NCBI GenBank assembly: GCA_029264355.1
Contig: JARIBW010000036.1
Location: 62,001 to 126,000, forward strand
From: Collinsella sp.
Lineage (GTDB): Bacteria; Actinomycetota; Coriobacteriia; Coriobacteriales; Coriobacteriaceae
Direction: 5' to 3'
DNA: 64,000 nt
The position numbers and the translations under genes were made by a program. Every line of letters starts with the position of its first letter. The first letter of the stretch is position 1. Positions 43,300-53,087 of the stretch are shown here, one piece after another. The notes beneath the pieces are model-generated. The model was given only the letters and a program-made list of their open reading frames with translations, was not told the origin of the DNA and ran no database searches.

Positions 43300-43373
43300 G
43301 GCGGCTTGGCCAAGTGGTAAGGCAGAGGCCTGCAAAGCCTTTACCCCCGGTTCGAATCCGGGAGCCGCCTCCA
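43300..43373 (+). tRNA. tRNA-Cys (GCA), plus-strand copy
   Basis: 74 nt with CCA, anticodon GCA. The acceptor stem is GGCGGCT/AGCCGCC, different from the minus-strand copy (GGCGAAG/CTTCGCC), with compensating changes on both sides. Confidence 0.96.
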
Positions 43374-43386
43374 TCGCAACATCGAC

Positions 43387-43413
43387 GGGCGCCTCAAGGG
43401 CGCCCGTTTTCAC
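43387..43413 (+). terminator. Terminator of the plus-strand tRNA operon
   Basis: ACGGGCGCC-TCAAG-GGCGCCCGT then TTTT. It lies 14 nt after tRNA-Cys. Confidence 0.85.
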
Positions 43414-43431
43414 TTGGCGCCGCCCGTCCCC

Positions 43432-44160
43432 CTATCCCACCAGCTTGATCAGGCGGACCCGCGTACCCGGCGCATCGGAGCGCCGACGAACCTCCACGCT
43501 GTCCACGAGCATGCGCATGAGCTTGATCCCGCGACCTCGCTCGAGGCTCTCGACGGGCTCCTCCCCATCTGAGATCTGATAACCGCAACCGCAGTCGCGC
43601 ACTTCGATGACCACGCGATCGGGATACGCGTAGACGCTCATGGAACCACCCTCTCCGCCGCAGGCATGGTCATACGCGTTGGAAAGCGCCTCTCCCGCCG
43701 CCAGGGCCACATCGAAGCATTCCTCGCGCGTGAGCGGGAGCGCGCCCAAGAGCTCCGCCACGCGATGGCGGTACCCCGCGAGATGCTCGACGCCCCGCTG
43801 GATGGTGAAGCTCTTGCTCCACAACGGCGGCGTGTCGGGCGCTATGACCGGAATGGCGGGGCGCTCGACGGTCGAAACGTGCAAAATGTCGATCAGGCGC
43901 GCGATCTGCAAAAAGCGCGCGACGTCGGGGGATGCGTTCACGAGCGACAAGAGCCCCTCCCGCTCATAGAGGGCGCGGGCCCGCGATAGGAGGAAGGCGA
44001 GGCCCGTCGAATCGATGAACGTCACATTCTGGCAGTTCATCAAGATGCGGCGAACACCGCTGTCGACCAGGGCGTCGACCTGCTCGCGCAGGCGCGGCAC
44101 CGACGCGAGGTCGATGTCGGTCGTGGGCGCGATGACGGCTATGTCGTTCCATTCATTCAT
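43432..44160 (-). CDS. Fused STAS + HATPase partner-switching protein
   Basis: 242 aa. The N-terminal STAS domain (about 1-100) has NVTFIDSTGLAFLL with Ser51 at the position phosphorylated in RsbV/SpoIIAA. The C-terminal GHKL/HATPase domain (about 115-242) has the N-box E157-N161 (GEALSNAYDHA), the G1 box DCGCG (189-193) and GRGIKLM (209-215), as in RsbW/SpoIIAB. Normally these are separate anti-sigma factor and antagonist proteins; here both are in one chain. The start at 44160 follows the STAS N-terminus. It lies 69 nt downstream of the SpoIIE-type phosphatase gene, its likely partner. No sigma factor gene is nearby. Confidence 0.88.
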   Translation of the reverse strand: MNEWNDIAVIAPTTDIDLASVPRLREQVDALVDSGVRRILMNCQNVTFIDSTGLAFLLSRARALYEREGLLSLVNASPDVARFLQIARLIDILHVSTVERPAIPVIAPDTPPLWSKSFTIQRGVEHLAGYRHRVAELLGALPLTREECFDVALAAGEALSNAYDHACGGEGGSMSVYAYPDRVVIEVRDCGCGYQISDGEEPVESLERGRGIKLMRMLVDSVEVRRRSDAPGTRVRLIKLVG

Positions 44161-44229
44161 GCTGCTATGGTTCCCCAAACTCCCCCATTCGATACCCCGC
44201 CCGATCACGGGGCCACCGCGCACGCGGCC

Positions 44230-46533
44230 TTAGGACTCGTCCATACGCAGTGCGACGAGGGCGATGTCGTCGTCGAGCGCGGAGCCGGTGAACGCATCGA
44301 GCTCCGCCAGGACCTTCGAGCACAGGCCGTCGATGCCGGCGGACGCGGAGCGCAGGAGGGTCTCGCGCAAACGGGTCTCGCCGAAAAACCCGCCCGACGC
44401 ATCACGCGCCTCGATGGCGCCGTCGGTGTACATGAACAGGATGTCGCCGGGATTGAAGGCGAATGCGCCGTTCTCGTACACCATGGAGGGAAACGCCCCC
44501 ACGACGCCCGACTGGACGCTCAACAGCTCCGACTCGACGCCGCCGGTCGCATCCCGCCTCAACAGCATGGTGGGCGGATGACCCGCCGAGCAGTACGTCG
44601 CCCTGCCGTGGCGCAAGTCGATCTTGGCGATGAACACCGTAACGAAAGTCTCCACCCGAGAGAAGCTCATGAGCATGCGGTTGAGCGAGCGCGCCATGCG
44701 CGCGGGGCTCGCGCCCTCCCAGGCGTAGGCGGTAAGCGCCGTTTTGACGAGGGCCGACATCGAGGCGGCCTCGACGCCCTTGCCCGACACGTCACCCAAG
44801 ATCATGACGGCGCGGTCATCGGGCAAGCGGATGAGCGTGTAGAAGTCACCGCCCACGAGCGCCTGGCGCGTGGCGGACGAATAGAGGGAATCGGCCGTGA
44901 TGCCGGGGACGGCCCCGAGGTCGTTGCGCATGCCGGCCTGGAGGGTCTGGGCGATGCGACGCTCGCTTTTCTGCTGCAGGGCCCCCTCCATGATGAGCTC
45001 GAAATCATGGGCGACATGCGTGAGGTAATCGAATTCCATGTCGTCGATGGGCTCCTGGGAGCCATCGCGCAGCAAGAGGAAGCGGCGCGGCGGGAGCACC
45101 GTTGAGAAGGGGCCCGCATCCTCGACGAACACCGCCTCTTCCAAGCTGGGCCCGTTGTCCATGAACACACCCTGGCACGGCAGGCCATGGCGCTCGAGCC
45201 ACTCGCCGATCCACGTGATGCGGTCGACACGGGCCAGCCTGATCTGCTTGGGGTCCTCCGTGACGGCGAGCGGACCCGTATCGGCGCTGAAGGCGTCAAC
45301 ACGCGACGAGGTGCCCACGCGCGCGGCGGGCGCGGTCACGGAGAAAAACATCTCGTCCGCGCCGCAGGGCAGGTCGATGCGACGGCCGCCGTCGAGCTCG
45401 ATGACGCACACGCCGCGCTCCATATCGTTCAGCACGGGCAGCAGGCGGCAGGAGAGTTGATCGAGAACCTCCTCGATCATCTCCCGCCATGCGGTGGCCG
45501 GGTCCGACCCCGCCGCGTACAGGGCCTCGCGGATACGCGTGAGCGATCGCGTGAGGCCGGCTGTGCGGGCGGCGCGCAGGGAGCTCGCCACGCCGACCAA
45601 TTCGATGGAGAGGTAATCGCAGATGACCTCGAGCACACGCACATCGGATACCCGAGGCGAACAGGGCCGCGTCCAACCGAGCTCGACGATGCCGAGCACC
45701 TGCGTGCCGAAGTACACGGGAACGGCGATGAGCGTCTTGAACGGCGCCATGTCCTGAACGCGGACATTATGGCGGATGCGCGCGTCCAGATCGTAAAACG
45801 ATCCGGGGACCGTCGGGTCATCCGGATCACCGGGGACGAGCGAGATGCGGCACGCCCGCTGCTCGCGCAGAACGTGCGTCTCCACGCCCGCGCCATAGGG
45901 AATGAACGCCGGGACGTCGGGACCCACGAGGCCGCGACTCACACCGCGCAGGTTGAAACCGCCGCTCTCGGCGAAATAGATCGTCGTCCCCGCGGCGTCG
46001 AGCGTCTCGGCCATGCGATTCAAAACGGTGTCGAGCAGCGTGGACATATCATTGGAGCCAACCGTGGACATGATCACGGACAGCGTGCCGGACAAGCGCT
46101 TGTTCGCCGCCTTGAGCTCGGACAGCAGGCGTTGCGTCTTGCGATCGTAGGCATATTGCTCTTCGAGACTCCTGATGGCGACGACGTAGCGATGCGCGTG
46201 CCCGTCACCGCTTTTGGGACTTCCCGAAAGCTCGATGGCACGGACGCGGACGGGGATGAAGGAGCCGTCGGCGAGTTTGAGCATGAGCGTGTTCTCGGAG
46301 CCATCGGAGGTGAAGGGGACCTTATGGCCCATCGAACGCTCGAATGAGACGCTATACAGCAAGTCCTTGATGTCGACGCCGACGATCTGCTCCTTGCCGA
46401 TCTTCCCCAGCAAAAGCATCTGCCGATTCACATGGGCGACCGTGCCATCGGCATCGCAGATGGCGACGGCATCGCTCGTGACCTCGACGAGCCGGGCGAC
46501 ATCGCTCAATTCCCCGTTGTCCATGCGTTCCAT
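44230..46533 (-). CDS. PAS/GAF-SpoIIE-type (PP2C) serine phosphatase
   Basis: 767 aa. A PAS domain (about 5-120, DAVAICDADGTVAHVNR), a GAF-like domain (about 145-325, LLDTVLNRMAETLDAAGTTIYF), an unassigned middle region, and a C-terminal SpoIIE/PP2C phosphatase (about 570-767) with GGDFY, GDVSGKGVEAASMSA, MYTDGAIEARD and DDDIALV. The metal-binding aspartates are intact. No membrane helix is seen, so it senses a cytoplasmic signal. It would dephosphorylate the STAS serine of the following gene. The start at 46533 has GGGAGG 6 nt upstream; an ATG two codons earlier overlaps that site. Confidence 0.9.
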   Translation of the reverse strand: MERMDNGELSDVARLVEVTSDAVAICDADGTVAHVNRQMLLLGKIGKEQIVGVDIKDLLYSVSFERSMGHKVPFTSDGSENTLMLKLADGSFIPVRVRAIELSGSPKSGDGHAHRYVVAIRSLEEQYAYDRKTQRLLSELKAANKRLSGTLSVIMSTVGSNDMSTLLDTVLNRMAETLDAAGTTIYFAESGGFNLRGVSRGLVGPDVPAFIPYGAGVETHVLREQRACRISLVPGDPDDPTVPGSFYDLDARIRHNVRVQDMAPFKTLIAVPVYFGTQVLGIVELGWTRPCSPRVSDVRVLEVICDYLSIELVGVASSLRAARTAGLTRSLTRIREALYAAGSDPATAWREMIEEVLDQLSCRLLPVLNDMERGVCVIELDGGRRIDLPCGADEMFFSVTAPAARVGTSSRVDAFSADTGPLAVTEDPKQIRLARVDRITWIGEWLERHGLPCQGVFMDNGPSLEEAVFVEDAGPFSTVLPPRRFLLLRDGSQEPIDDMEFDYLTHVAHDFELIMEGALQQKSERRIAQTLQAGMRNDLGAVPGITADSLYSSATRQALVGGDFYTLIRLPDDRAVMILGDVSGKGVEAASMSALVKTALTAYAWEGASPARMARSLNRMLMSFSRVETFVTVFIAKIDLRHGRATYCSAGHPPTMLLRRDATGGVESELLSVQSGVVGAFPSMVYENGAFAFNPGDILFMYTDGAIEARDASGGFFGETRLRETLLRSASAGIDGLCSKVLAELDAFTGSALDDDIALVALRMDES

Positions 46534-46600
46534 GCGCATCCTCCCGCCGGCTCGACACGACGTGGGCGCGCTCATCGCACGACCACGTGCGATAGATAGT

Positions 46601-46630
46601 AAAAAACCCAAACCCCGAAGGGTTTGGGTA
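46601..46630 (-). terminator. Terminator after tRNA-Leu
   Basis: ACCCAAACCC-TTCG-GGGTTTGGGT followed by six U on the minus strand. A strong intrinsic terminator with a UUCG-type loop. Confidence 0.92.
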
Positions 46631-46639
46631 CTGTTCACG

Positions 46640-46728
46640 TGGTGTCGGAGGCGGGACTTGAACCCGCATGACCAAAATCGGTCACTAGCACCTCAAGCTA
46701 GCGCGTCTGCCAATTCCGCCACTCCGAC
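46640..46728 (-). tRNA. tRNA-Leu (GAG)
   Basis: 89 nt with encoded CCA and a long variable arm. The anticodon loop TTGAGGT gives GAG. Acceptor stem GTCGGAG/CTCCGAC. Confidence 0.96.
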
Positions 46729-46744
46729 GTTCGCAACAGGGAGT

Positions 46745-46774
46745 ATATTAACCTGGATTCCGTCACCTAGGCAA
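46745..46774 (-). promoter_or_regulatory. Promoter of tRNA-Leu
   Basis: -35 TTGCCT (46769-46774) and -10 TAATAT (46745-46750) spaced by 18 nt on the minus strand. An A/T-rich stretch upstream (46780-46805) may help. Confidence 0.65.
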
Positions 46775-46815
46775 GTCTTTTTCCAAAAAAGTTCGAAATA
46801 TTTTTCCGGACGTCA

Positions 46816-48540
46816 TCACACCAGGTCAGAGGCGAAAAGATCGATCCTTCCGGAAGCGTCGACGGAGGACGCGGCGATGCGGTCGGACGCGATCTTGGTA
46901 TATGCGGGGTGGGCAAGCGGGAGAAGGGGCAGGCTCTCCCCCATCATGGTCAGGGCATCTTGAATGAGCGCCGAGCGCGCCGCGGAGTCGGTCGTCCGGC
47001 GCGCCTCGTCAAGGGATCGATCAACCTGCTCGTCGCGACACGCGCAAATGTCAGCCGAAGGTCGATCGCATGCGAGCAACTCATCCGCAATCACCTCGAG
47101 GACGGGCACGGTCGGCTCGAGGGACCTCAAGGCGCAATCGAACTCGGCGGTGCGACAGCGCCTCACGAAGTCATCCGCGTCCAGCGCCTCGGACTTGACC
47201 GAGAACCCGGCGGCCTCAAGATCGCGTGCGACGTGCGCGACCACCCGGGCACTCGTCCCGCCCTTGCGATAGATCAGATCGATGCCGAGGTCGAGCTGAT
47301 CGGCCGAAGGAGCGTCGGACTCGGTGCCCTCCCCGGCCGAGCCCTCCCCGACGGCGGGATCCCCCTGCGCGGACTCGAGTTTTGCATCCTCGACCAACTG
47401 GATCGATCCCTCGGGATCGTACGCGCACGCATCCCAGGGCCGGGTCTCGGCAATGCGCGGGGAGATGGGCGCGGCGGCCGGTTCGCAGCTGAATTTGAGT
47501 ACCTTGCGACATAGGGCCTCGCGGTCGATGGACAAGCAGGCGGCACGCCGCATCTCGGGTCGGGAAAACACCCCGGACGAGCAATTGAGGGCCAGGTAGA
47601 GCAATCCCCCCTCGAGACCGTGCGCGAGACGGGCATCCGCCGTCAGGGAACTTCCGTCGAATGCGGGGCTCGCGATCTCCTCGGCATCCGAGAGCTGATC
47701 GGCTGGCACATCGGTGATGTCGATATCGCCGGCGCGGAACTGCTTGTACGCCGCGACGGTATCGGCCATGGAAACGATCAAGACGCCTGGCACAAGCGGC
47801 GCGCCGATGACACAGTCGGAGAAAGACTCGAGCATCACGTCTTGCCCGCGCTTCCAGGGGCACTTGAGGGCGAACGGCCCGTTGCCGATGGGCTTTGATG
47901 CGAACTTCTCGGGATCGGTCAATGCCGAAGCGGGAATGGGCCCCAGCGCGGGATGGGTCGCCACGCGGTCGAAATACGGGCACGGCTCGGTGAGGCTCAC
48001 GGCGAAGGTGGCGTCATCGGGACAGCGCAGGCCGACCATCTCCGAGGCCCGACCCGCGCGAAGCGCCTCATAGCCATCGACCAGGCGCAGCAGCGAGCCC
48101 CAACGCCCAAACTCGCCATCGGTTTCCGGAGCGCCCTCATCTCCGGGAATGGCACGCACGAGACGCTCCCATGCGATCTTGAAGGAGGATGCGGTCACGC
48201 GCTCCCCGTTGTGGAAAACCGCATGCTCGGGCAGCTTGAACGTGAACGTGCACTCGTCATCGGAAACGGAACACCACGACGCGGCGCCGGGAGCGATCCC
48301 GCCATTTGCATCGAGGCGCATCAAGGGCGTGAAGACGGCGGAGAGGACCTGCAGGCCCGCACGATCCTCGACCAGCAGCGGATCGATCGCCGAAAGTTGC
48401 CCGATACGGCATTTCAGCCAGGTTGCGGGGACATCGTCCGAACCGACCTGGTTCCCGCCATCCCGCCCCCCGCATGCGGAGAGCGCGGACATCGCGACGA
48501 TACCGGCGGTGGCACCGCAAAGGGTTCTTCTATCGATCAT
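46816..48540 (-). CDS. Peptide/nickel-type ABC transporter solute-binding lipoprotein
   Basis: 574-aa family-5 extracellular solute-binding protein. The N-terminus has a twin-arginine motif (DRRTLCG), a hydrophobic stretch and the lipobox LSAC, so it is predicted to be a lipoprotein, perhaps Tat-exported. Family blocks include AVFHNGERVTASSFKIAWERL and SKPIGNGPFAL. A Glu/Gly/Ser/Asp-rich insert of about 25 residues lies near position 410-435. GGGAGGA lies 6 nt before the ATG at 48540. It lies downstream of the terminator of the oppBCDF operon, with no permease of its own, so it may share those permeases. Confidence 0.88.
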   Translation of the reverse strand: MIDRRTLCGATAGIVAMSALSACGGRDGGNQVGSDDVPATWLKCRIGQLSAIDPLLVEDRAGLQVLSAVFTPLMRLDANGGIAPGAASWCSVSDDECTFTFKLPEHAVFHNGERVTASSFKIAWERLVRAIPGDEGAPETDGEFGRWGSLLRLVDGYEALRAGRASEMVGLRCPDDATFAVSLTEPCPYFDRVATHPALGPIPASALTDPEKFASKPIGNGPFALKCPWKRGQDVMLESFSDCVIGAPLVPGVLIVSMADTVAAYKQFRAGDIDITDVPADQLSDAEEIASPAFDGSSLTADARLAHGLEGGLLYLALNCSSGVFSRPEMRRAACLSIDREALCRKVLKFSCEPAAAPISPRIAETRPWDACAYDPEGSIQLVEDAKLESAQGDPAVGEGSAGEGTESDAPSADQLDLGIDLIYRKGGTSARVVAHVARDLEAAGFSVKSEALDADDFVRRCRTAEFDCALRSLEPTVPVLEVIADELLACDRPSADICACRDEQVDRSLDEARRTTDSAARSALIQDALTMMGESLPLLPLAHPAYTKIASDRIAASSVDASGRIDLFASDLV

Positions 48541-48663
48541 CAAAAGTCCTCCCGGCTTTCGCGCGGTTGCATATCGAATCCACTCTAAACGAAATGGACG
48601 CGCAGTAACCGACATTCCACGCACTATTCAGGTGGCTCGATACGGCCCTTCGCGCCGACCGTC

Positions 48664-48697
48664 AAAAAGAAGGACCCGCCGAGGGCGGGTCCTTCTT
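48664..48697 (-). terminator. Terminator of the opp operon
   Basis: AAGAAGGACCCGCC pairs with GGCGGGTCCTTCTT (14 bp, 3-nt loop), with U residues on the minus-strand exit. It follows oppF by 31 nt. Confidence 0.92.
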
Positions 48698-48728
48698 GCG
48701 TTCGATGCAGGGCGCGTCGACAGACGGG

Positions 48729-49751
48729 CTACAGGTCGATGTGAGACTCCTTGATGGGGAATGGAGCCGCGTAGTGGCAGGCGCAGAAATGGCCATCGCC
48801 GATCTCGCGGAACTCGGGCGTCTCCTCGGAGCACTTGGCCTGGGCGATCGGGCAGCGGGTGTGGAAGCGGCAGCCACTCGGCGGGTCGATCGGGCTCGGG
48901 GGGTCGCCGGCGAGAATGATGCGCTTGCGGTTCTGCTGCACATCGGGATCGGGAATCGGAACGGCCGAGAGCAGGGCCTGCGTGTAGGGATGGTTCGGCT
49001 CGGCATACAGCCTCTTCCAGTCGGAAAGCTCGACCATCTTGCCGAGGTACATGACGGCCACGCGGTCGGAGATATGCTGCACGACGGAAAGGTCATGGGC
49101 GATGAACAGGTATGCGGTGCCATACTGCTTCTGAAGGTCCTTCAACAGGTTCAGAACCTGAGCCTGAATGGAGACGTCCAGAGCGGAAACCGGCTCGTCG
49201 CAGATGATGAGCTTCGGGCGCAGGATGAACGAGCGGGCGATGCCGACGCGCTGGCGCTGGCCGCCGGAGAACTCGTGCGGATAGCGGTTGATGTGCTCGG
49301 GGTTGAGACCGACCACGTCAAGCAGCTCGCGGACGCGCTCGATGCGCTCCTCGGGGGTACCGACACCGTGGATGACCATGGGCTCGGAGATGATCTCGCC
49401 GATGGTCATGCGGGGGTTGAGGGACGCGTAAGGGTCCTGGAAGATGAACTGCATCTCGCGGCGCATGGCCTTGAGCTCCTTCTTGTTCATCTTGGAGATG
49501 TCGCGGCCCTCGAAGTAGACCTTGCCCGAAGTGGGGGGATCGAGGTGCATGATGGCGCGCCCGGTGGTGGACTTGCCGCAGCCGGACTCACCGACCAGGC
49601 CGAACGTCTCGCCGGCGCGGATCTCGAACGAGAGATCGTTGACGGCGGAGACGACCTTCTTGGAGAACTTGCCGCCCATGAAACCGGAACCGGTGGGGAA
49701 CTCCTTGTGCAGGTGCTCGACCTTGAGCAGGGGCATGTTGGTATCTGCCAT
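48729..49751 (-). CDS. oppF: Oligopeptide ABC transporter ATP-binding protein OppF
   Basis: 340 aa. Walker [10 protein letters not shown] (about 54-62), Q-loop [10 protein letters not shown], signature [12 protein letters not shown], Walker [13 protein letters not shown], and the OppF/DppF C-terminal region with the cysteine-bearing [14 protein letters not shown]. It powers uptake together with OppD. Its start is adjacent to the oppD stop. Confidence 0.95.
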   Translation of the reverse strand: MADTNMPLLKVEHLHKEFPTGSGFMGGKFSKKVVSAVNDLSFEIRAGETFGLVGESGCGKSTTGRAIMHLDPPTSGKVYFEGRDISKMNKKELKAMRREMQFIFQDPYASLNPRMTIGEIISEPMVIHGVGTPEERIERVRELLDVVGLNPEHINRYPHEFSGGQRQRVGIARSFILRPKLIICDEPVSALDVSIQAQVLNLLKDLQKQYGTAYLFIAHDLSVVQHISDRVAVMYLGKMVELSDWKRLYAEPNHPYTQALLSAVPIPDPDVQQNRKRIILAGDPPSPIDPPSGCRFHTRCPIAQAKCSEETPEFREIGDGHFCACHYAAPFPIKESHIDL

Positions 49752-50885
49752 TTAGGCCTCGCCTCCCTTCGTGGCGTCGACGTTCACATCGTCGGGAATT
49801 GCGGTCGGGACCGTGGCGCGAGAACGGGACGTATCGGGTGCGAAGCGCTTCACGAATGCGTCGTCATCGGCGTAGTGGCACTCGGAGTAGTGACCGTTGT
49901 CCATGACGAACTTCTGCGGGCGCTCCTTGTGGCAAAGCTCGGTTGCGTAGGGGCAACGGGGGGCGAAGGCGCAGCCCTTGGGAAGGTTCACGAGCGAAGG
50001 CGGATTGCCGTGAATCGGCGTGAGGGGCTTCTTCTCATCGGTCGCCTGCTCGGGAATTGAGCGGATCAGGCCCCACGTGTAGGGGTGACGGCTCTCATAG
50101 AAGATCTCCTCGGCGGTGCCGAACTCGACCGGGTGACCGGCGTACATGACCATGATCTTATCGGCCATGTCGGCTACGACGCCCAGGTCGTGGGTGATCA
50201 TGATGATCGCGTTGCCGTTCTTCTCCTGCATCTCCTGCATGAGCTCGATGATCTGCGCCTGGATGGTGACGTCGAGGGCCGTGGTCGGCTCGTCGGCGAT
50301 CAGGATGTCGGGATCGCACGCGAGGGCCATGGCGATCATGACGCGCTGGCGCATGCCGCCGGAGAACTGGTGGGGATACTGGTTGACGCGCTTCTCGGGC
50401 TCGGGGATGCCCACGAGATCGAGCAGCTCGGTGGCGCGCTGCAGGGCCTCCTGCTTGGAGTAGCCGCGGTGCAGGCGCAGGCCCTCGCCCACCTGGCGCC
50501 CGATCTTGTAGACCGGGTTCAGGGAGGTCATGGGGTCCTGGAAGATCATGGCGATATCGTTGCCGCGAACATGCTGCATCTCCTCTTCGGACATGTTGAG
50601 CAAGTCATGGCCGCGATACGTGACGGAACCGCCCTCGATCTTTCCGGGGGGCATGGAGATGAGGCCCATGATGGTCATGGCGGTCACGGACTTACCGGAG
50701 CCCGACTCGCCCACCACGCCGAGGGTCTCGCCGCGGTCGAGGGTGTAGGACACGCCGTCGACGGCATGCACGACGCCGTCCTCGGTGTGGAAGTACATCT
50801 TGAGATCGTCGACCTCAAGCAGGTGCTGGCCCTCTGGAATGGGCTGGGTCTTCAGATCGACGTAGTTGTCATTCTTCTTAGCCAT
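49752..50885 (-). CDS. oppD: Oligopeptide ABC transporter ATP-binding protein OppD
   Basis: 377 aa. Walker [11 protein letters not shown]-loop [10 protein letters not shown], signature [14 protein letters not shown], Walker [12 protein letters not shown]. The C-terminal [14 protein letters not shown] motif is typical of OppD/DppD. Three nt separate its start from oppC and 0 nt its stop from oppF. Confidence 0.95.
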   Translation of the reverse strand: MAKKNDNYVDLKTQPIPEGQHLLEVDDLKMYFHTEDGVVHAVDGVSYTLDRGETLGVVGESGSGKSVTAMTIMGLISMPPGKIEGGSVTYRGHDLLNMSEEEMQHVRGNDIAMIFQDPMTSLNPVYKIGRQVGEGLRLHRGYSKQEALQRATELLDLVGIPEPEKRVNQYPHQFSGGMRQRVMIAMALACDPDILIADEPTTALDVTIQAQIIELMQEMQEKNGNAIIMITHDLGVVADMADKIMVMYAGHPVEFGTAEEIFYESRHPYTWGLIRSIPEQATDEKKPLTPIHGNPPSLVNLPKGCAFAPRCPYATELCHKERPQKFVMDNGHYSECHYADDDAFVKRFAPDTSRSRATVPTAIPDDVNVDATKGGEA

Positions 50886-50888
50886 GAT

Positions 50889-51848
50889 TTACGCGTCCTT
50901 CATCTTCACGTCGAGAGCGTCACGCAGGCCGTCGCCGAGCAGGGTGAACGCCAAAACGGTGGTCAGGATGGCGAGACCGGGCAGGATCATGAGCCAGGGC
51001 TCGGTCTGCAGGAACTTCTGGCCCTCCTGGATCAAGGTGCCCCATGAGGGATCCGGCGGGATGACGCCCATGCCGAGGAAGGACAGCGCCGACTCGGTCA
51101 AGATGGCACCGCCGATGTTCATGGTCGCGTAGACCACGATGGAGGCAACGGAGTTCGGGAAGATATGACGCGCGATGATACGGACGTCGGAGGCGCCCAT
51201 GGAGCGGGCCGCGTCGATGTAATCGCTCTCCTTGACGGAGAGGATGGCGGAGCGGAAGACGCGGGCGATCTGCGGCCAGCCCAGGATGCCGATGGCGAAG
51301 AACACGTTCTGGATGCCGTTGCCGATGACCGCGATCATGGCGATGACGAACAGGGTGTACGGGAACGCCAGGAAGGTGTCGGCCAGGCGCATGATGATCG
51401 TATCCCAGATACCGCCGTAGTACGCGGCGATGGCGCCCATCACCAGGCCGATGATGGTGGAGATACCGGTTGCGACGATACCGACGGTGAGCGAGATGCG
51501 CGCGCCGTAGATCACGCGGGACAAGACGTCACGACCGAGGGTGTCGGTGCCGAAGGGATGCTCGAAAGACGGCGCGAGGCGCGAATTGGCAGCCATCGTG
51601 GCCGTGTCGGAGGCGGTGGGGTTTCCCAGGACCTGCGGGACCCAAAGGTCCGCAGTGGCGGCCACGAGGATCGTGATGGCGAGCCACACGATGGCGAACA
51701 TCGCGAGCTTGTTCTTCCTCAGGCGCTTGAACGCGTCACCCCACAGGGTGCGCGTGGGCTTGTCGGATGCACCGACGGCGGCGTGATGCTCGGGCGCGGT
51801 GGCGGCGGCGTTCGCGCGATCGTCGATGTTGCTCATTGGATACTGCAC
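50889..51848 (-). CDS. oppC: Oligopeptide ABC transporter permease OppC
   Basis: 319 aa, six transmembrane helices, with the permease EAA loop DAARSMGASDVRIIARHIFPN. The N-terminal about 35 residues are a cytoplasmic Ala-rich tail. The start is a GTG at 51848 with GGAGGGGAG 5 nt upstream; the ATG four codons later has no such spacing. Confidence 0.94.
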   Translation of the reverse strand: MQYPMSNIDDRANAAATAPEHHAAVGASDKPTRTLWGDAFKRLRKNKLAMFAIVWLAITILVAATADLWVPQVLGNPTASDTATMAANSRLAPSFEHPFGTDTLGRDVLSRVIYGARISLTVGIVATGISTIIGLVMGAIAAYYGGIWDTIIMRLADTFLAFPYTLFVIAMIAVIGNGIQNVFFAIGILGWPQIARVFRSAILSVKESDYIDAARSMGASDVRIIARHIFPNSVASIVVYATMNIGGAILTESALSFLGMGVIPPDPSWGTLIQEGQKFLQTEPWLMILPGLAILTTVLAFTLLGDGLRDALDVKMKDA

Positions 51849-51860
51849 GCTGCTCCCCTC

Positions 51861-52895
51861 CTACTTCTCGCTCTTGTTGCCAAGGCGGATACGCGGGTCG
51901 AGGAACGCGTAACTCACATCGACAATAAGGTTGATGATCATGACCACGAACACGATGACCGTGACGGAGCCCATGACGATGGGCCAGTCGCGCTGCGTGA
52001 TGGCGACGTAGGTCATCTGTCCGATACCGGGCCAGTTGAAGACCGTCTCGGTCAGGATCGCGCCGGCGAGCATGGCGCCGAAGTCCATGCCGATATAGGT
52101 CACGACCGGGATGAGGGCGTTCTTGAGCGCATGATTGAAGATGATGGAGCGCTTGGAAAGGCCCTTGGCCTTGGCCGTGCGGATATAGTCCTGGTTCATG
52201 ACCTCGACCAACTGGGAGCGCATGATGCGCGCCGTGTAGGCGGTCGAGACCGCGGCCAGGGTCACGGCCGGGAGAACGTAATAGGTCCACGCGGGGAACT
52301 GCGGGAAGGGACCGGGGACGCCGGAGACCGGCAGGGCGATCGCGCCGCCCGTCGCGTCCTTGAGCCAGATGCCGAAGATCAGCTGCAGCAAAAGGCCGAG
52401 CCAGAACGCGGGCATCGCGACGAGCATGGACGTGGTGAGCGTGACCAGGATATCCCAGAAGGAATAGCGCTTGATGGCAGAGATGATACCGGCGCCGATA
52501 CCCACGAAGGCCTCGATCACGATGGCGACCAGGGCGATTTGGACGGTGTGCGGATACGCCTCGAAGATCATGTCCTTGACCTCGCGACCCTTCTGATAGG
52601 AAGTGCCGAGGTCGCCCTGGAGCAGCTTGCCGAGGTAGTTGAAGTAACGGTCGACCATCGGGGTCTCGATGGTGTTACCGTCCTCGTCGAAGACGATATT
52701 GCCGTTCTCGTCCGTCACGATCAAACCGTGAGCGGCGCGGATGTTCATCTCCGTCTGGGGATCCATCTTCTTCTCGCCGGCGATCAACTTGATCGGATCG
52801 CCGGGCACGACATTCTGCATGATGAACAGAATGAGCGTGACGCCGAGGAAGACCGGGATGAACTGTAGGATTCGCTTGAGGATGTACCTGAGCAC
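51861..52895 (-). CDS. oppB: Oligopeptide ABC transporter permease OppB
   Basis: 344 aa. The N-terminus LRYILKRILQFIPVFLGV is typical of OppB; the permease EAA loop is YIRTAKAKGLSKRSIIFNHALKN. A loop of about 50 residues between helices 1 and 2 (about 60-105) is longer than usual. The start is GTG at 52895, with GGGAGGG 7 nt upstream. Confidence 0.94.
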   Translation of the reverse strand: MLRYILKRILQFIPVFLGVTLILFIMQNVVPGDPIKLIAGEKKMDPQTEMNIRAAHGLIVTDENGNIVFDEDGNTIETPMVDRYFNYLGKLLQGDLGTSYQKGREVKDMIFEAYPHTVQIALVAIVIEAFVGIGAGIISAIKRYSFWDILVTLTTSMLVAMPAFWLGLLLQLIFGIWLKDATGGAIALPVSGVPGPFPQFPAWTYYVLPAVTLAAVSTAYTARIMRSQLVEVMNQDYIRTAKAKGLSKRSIIFNHALKNALIPVVTYIGMDFGAMLAGAILTETVFNWPGIGQMTYVAITQRDWPIVMGSVTVIVFVVMIINLIVDVSYAFLDPRIRLGNKSEK

Positions 52896-52931
52896 AGCGA
52901 TACCCTCCCTAGTCTCATGGACACTACATCT

Positions 52932-52967
52932 TGCTGCAGTGGGGATGCAGCATAAACTGTGATTATA
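52932..52967 (-). promoter_or_regulatory. Promoter and leader hairpin of oppBCDF
   Basis: A perfect -10 TATAAT (52962-52967, minus strand) with no good -35, followed by a 7-bp hairpin TGCTGCA/TGCAGCA (52932-52952) in the leader. This allows expression of the permease/ATPase genes independent of the upstream binding-protein gene. Confidence 0.55.
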
Positions 52968-53059
52968 CGTCACTTGCAACGAATTACTGCGGGGATTGTG
53001 CGTAGATATGCACTCAGCGCACTCATCACCCGTCGAATCTGGTCTCCGTTACACATAAA

Positions 53060-53087
53060 GCAGGACACCGCTTGCGCGATGTCCTGC
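53060..53087 (-). terminator. Hairpin between the binding-protein gene and oppB
   Basis: GCAGGACA and TGTCCTGC form an 8-bp stem, loop 12 nt, followed by TTTATG. Typical position for a partial terminator or 3' stabilising element that raises binding-protein mRNA over permease mRNA. Confidence 0.6.

Noticed and set aside
42889..43579. Apparent ORFs across the plus-strand tRNA island and its upstream gap
   Set aside because: They run through tRNA genes and promoters and have no coding features.
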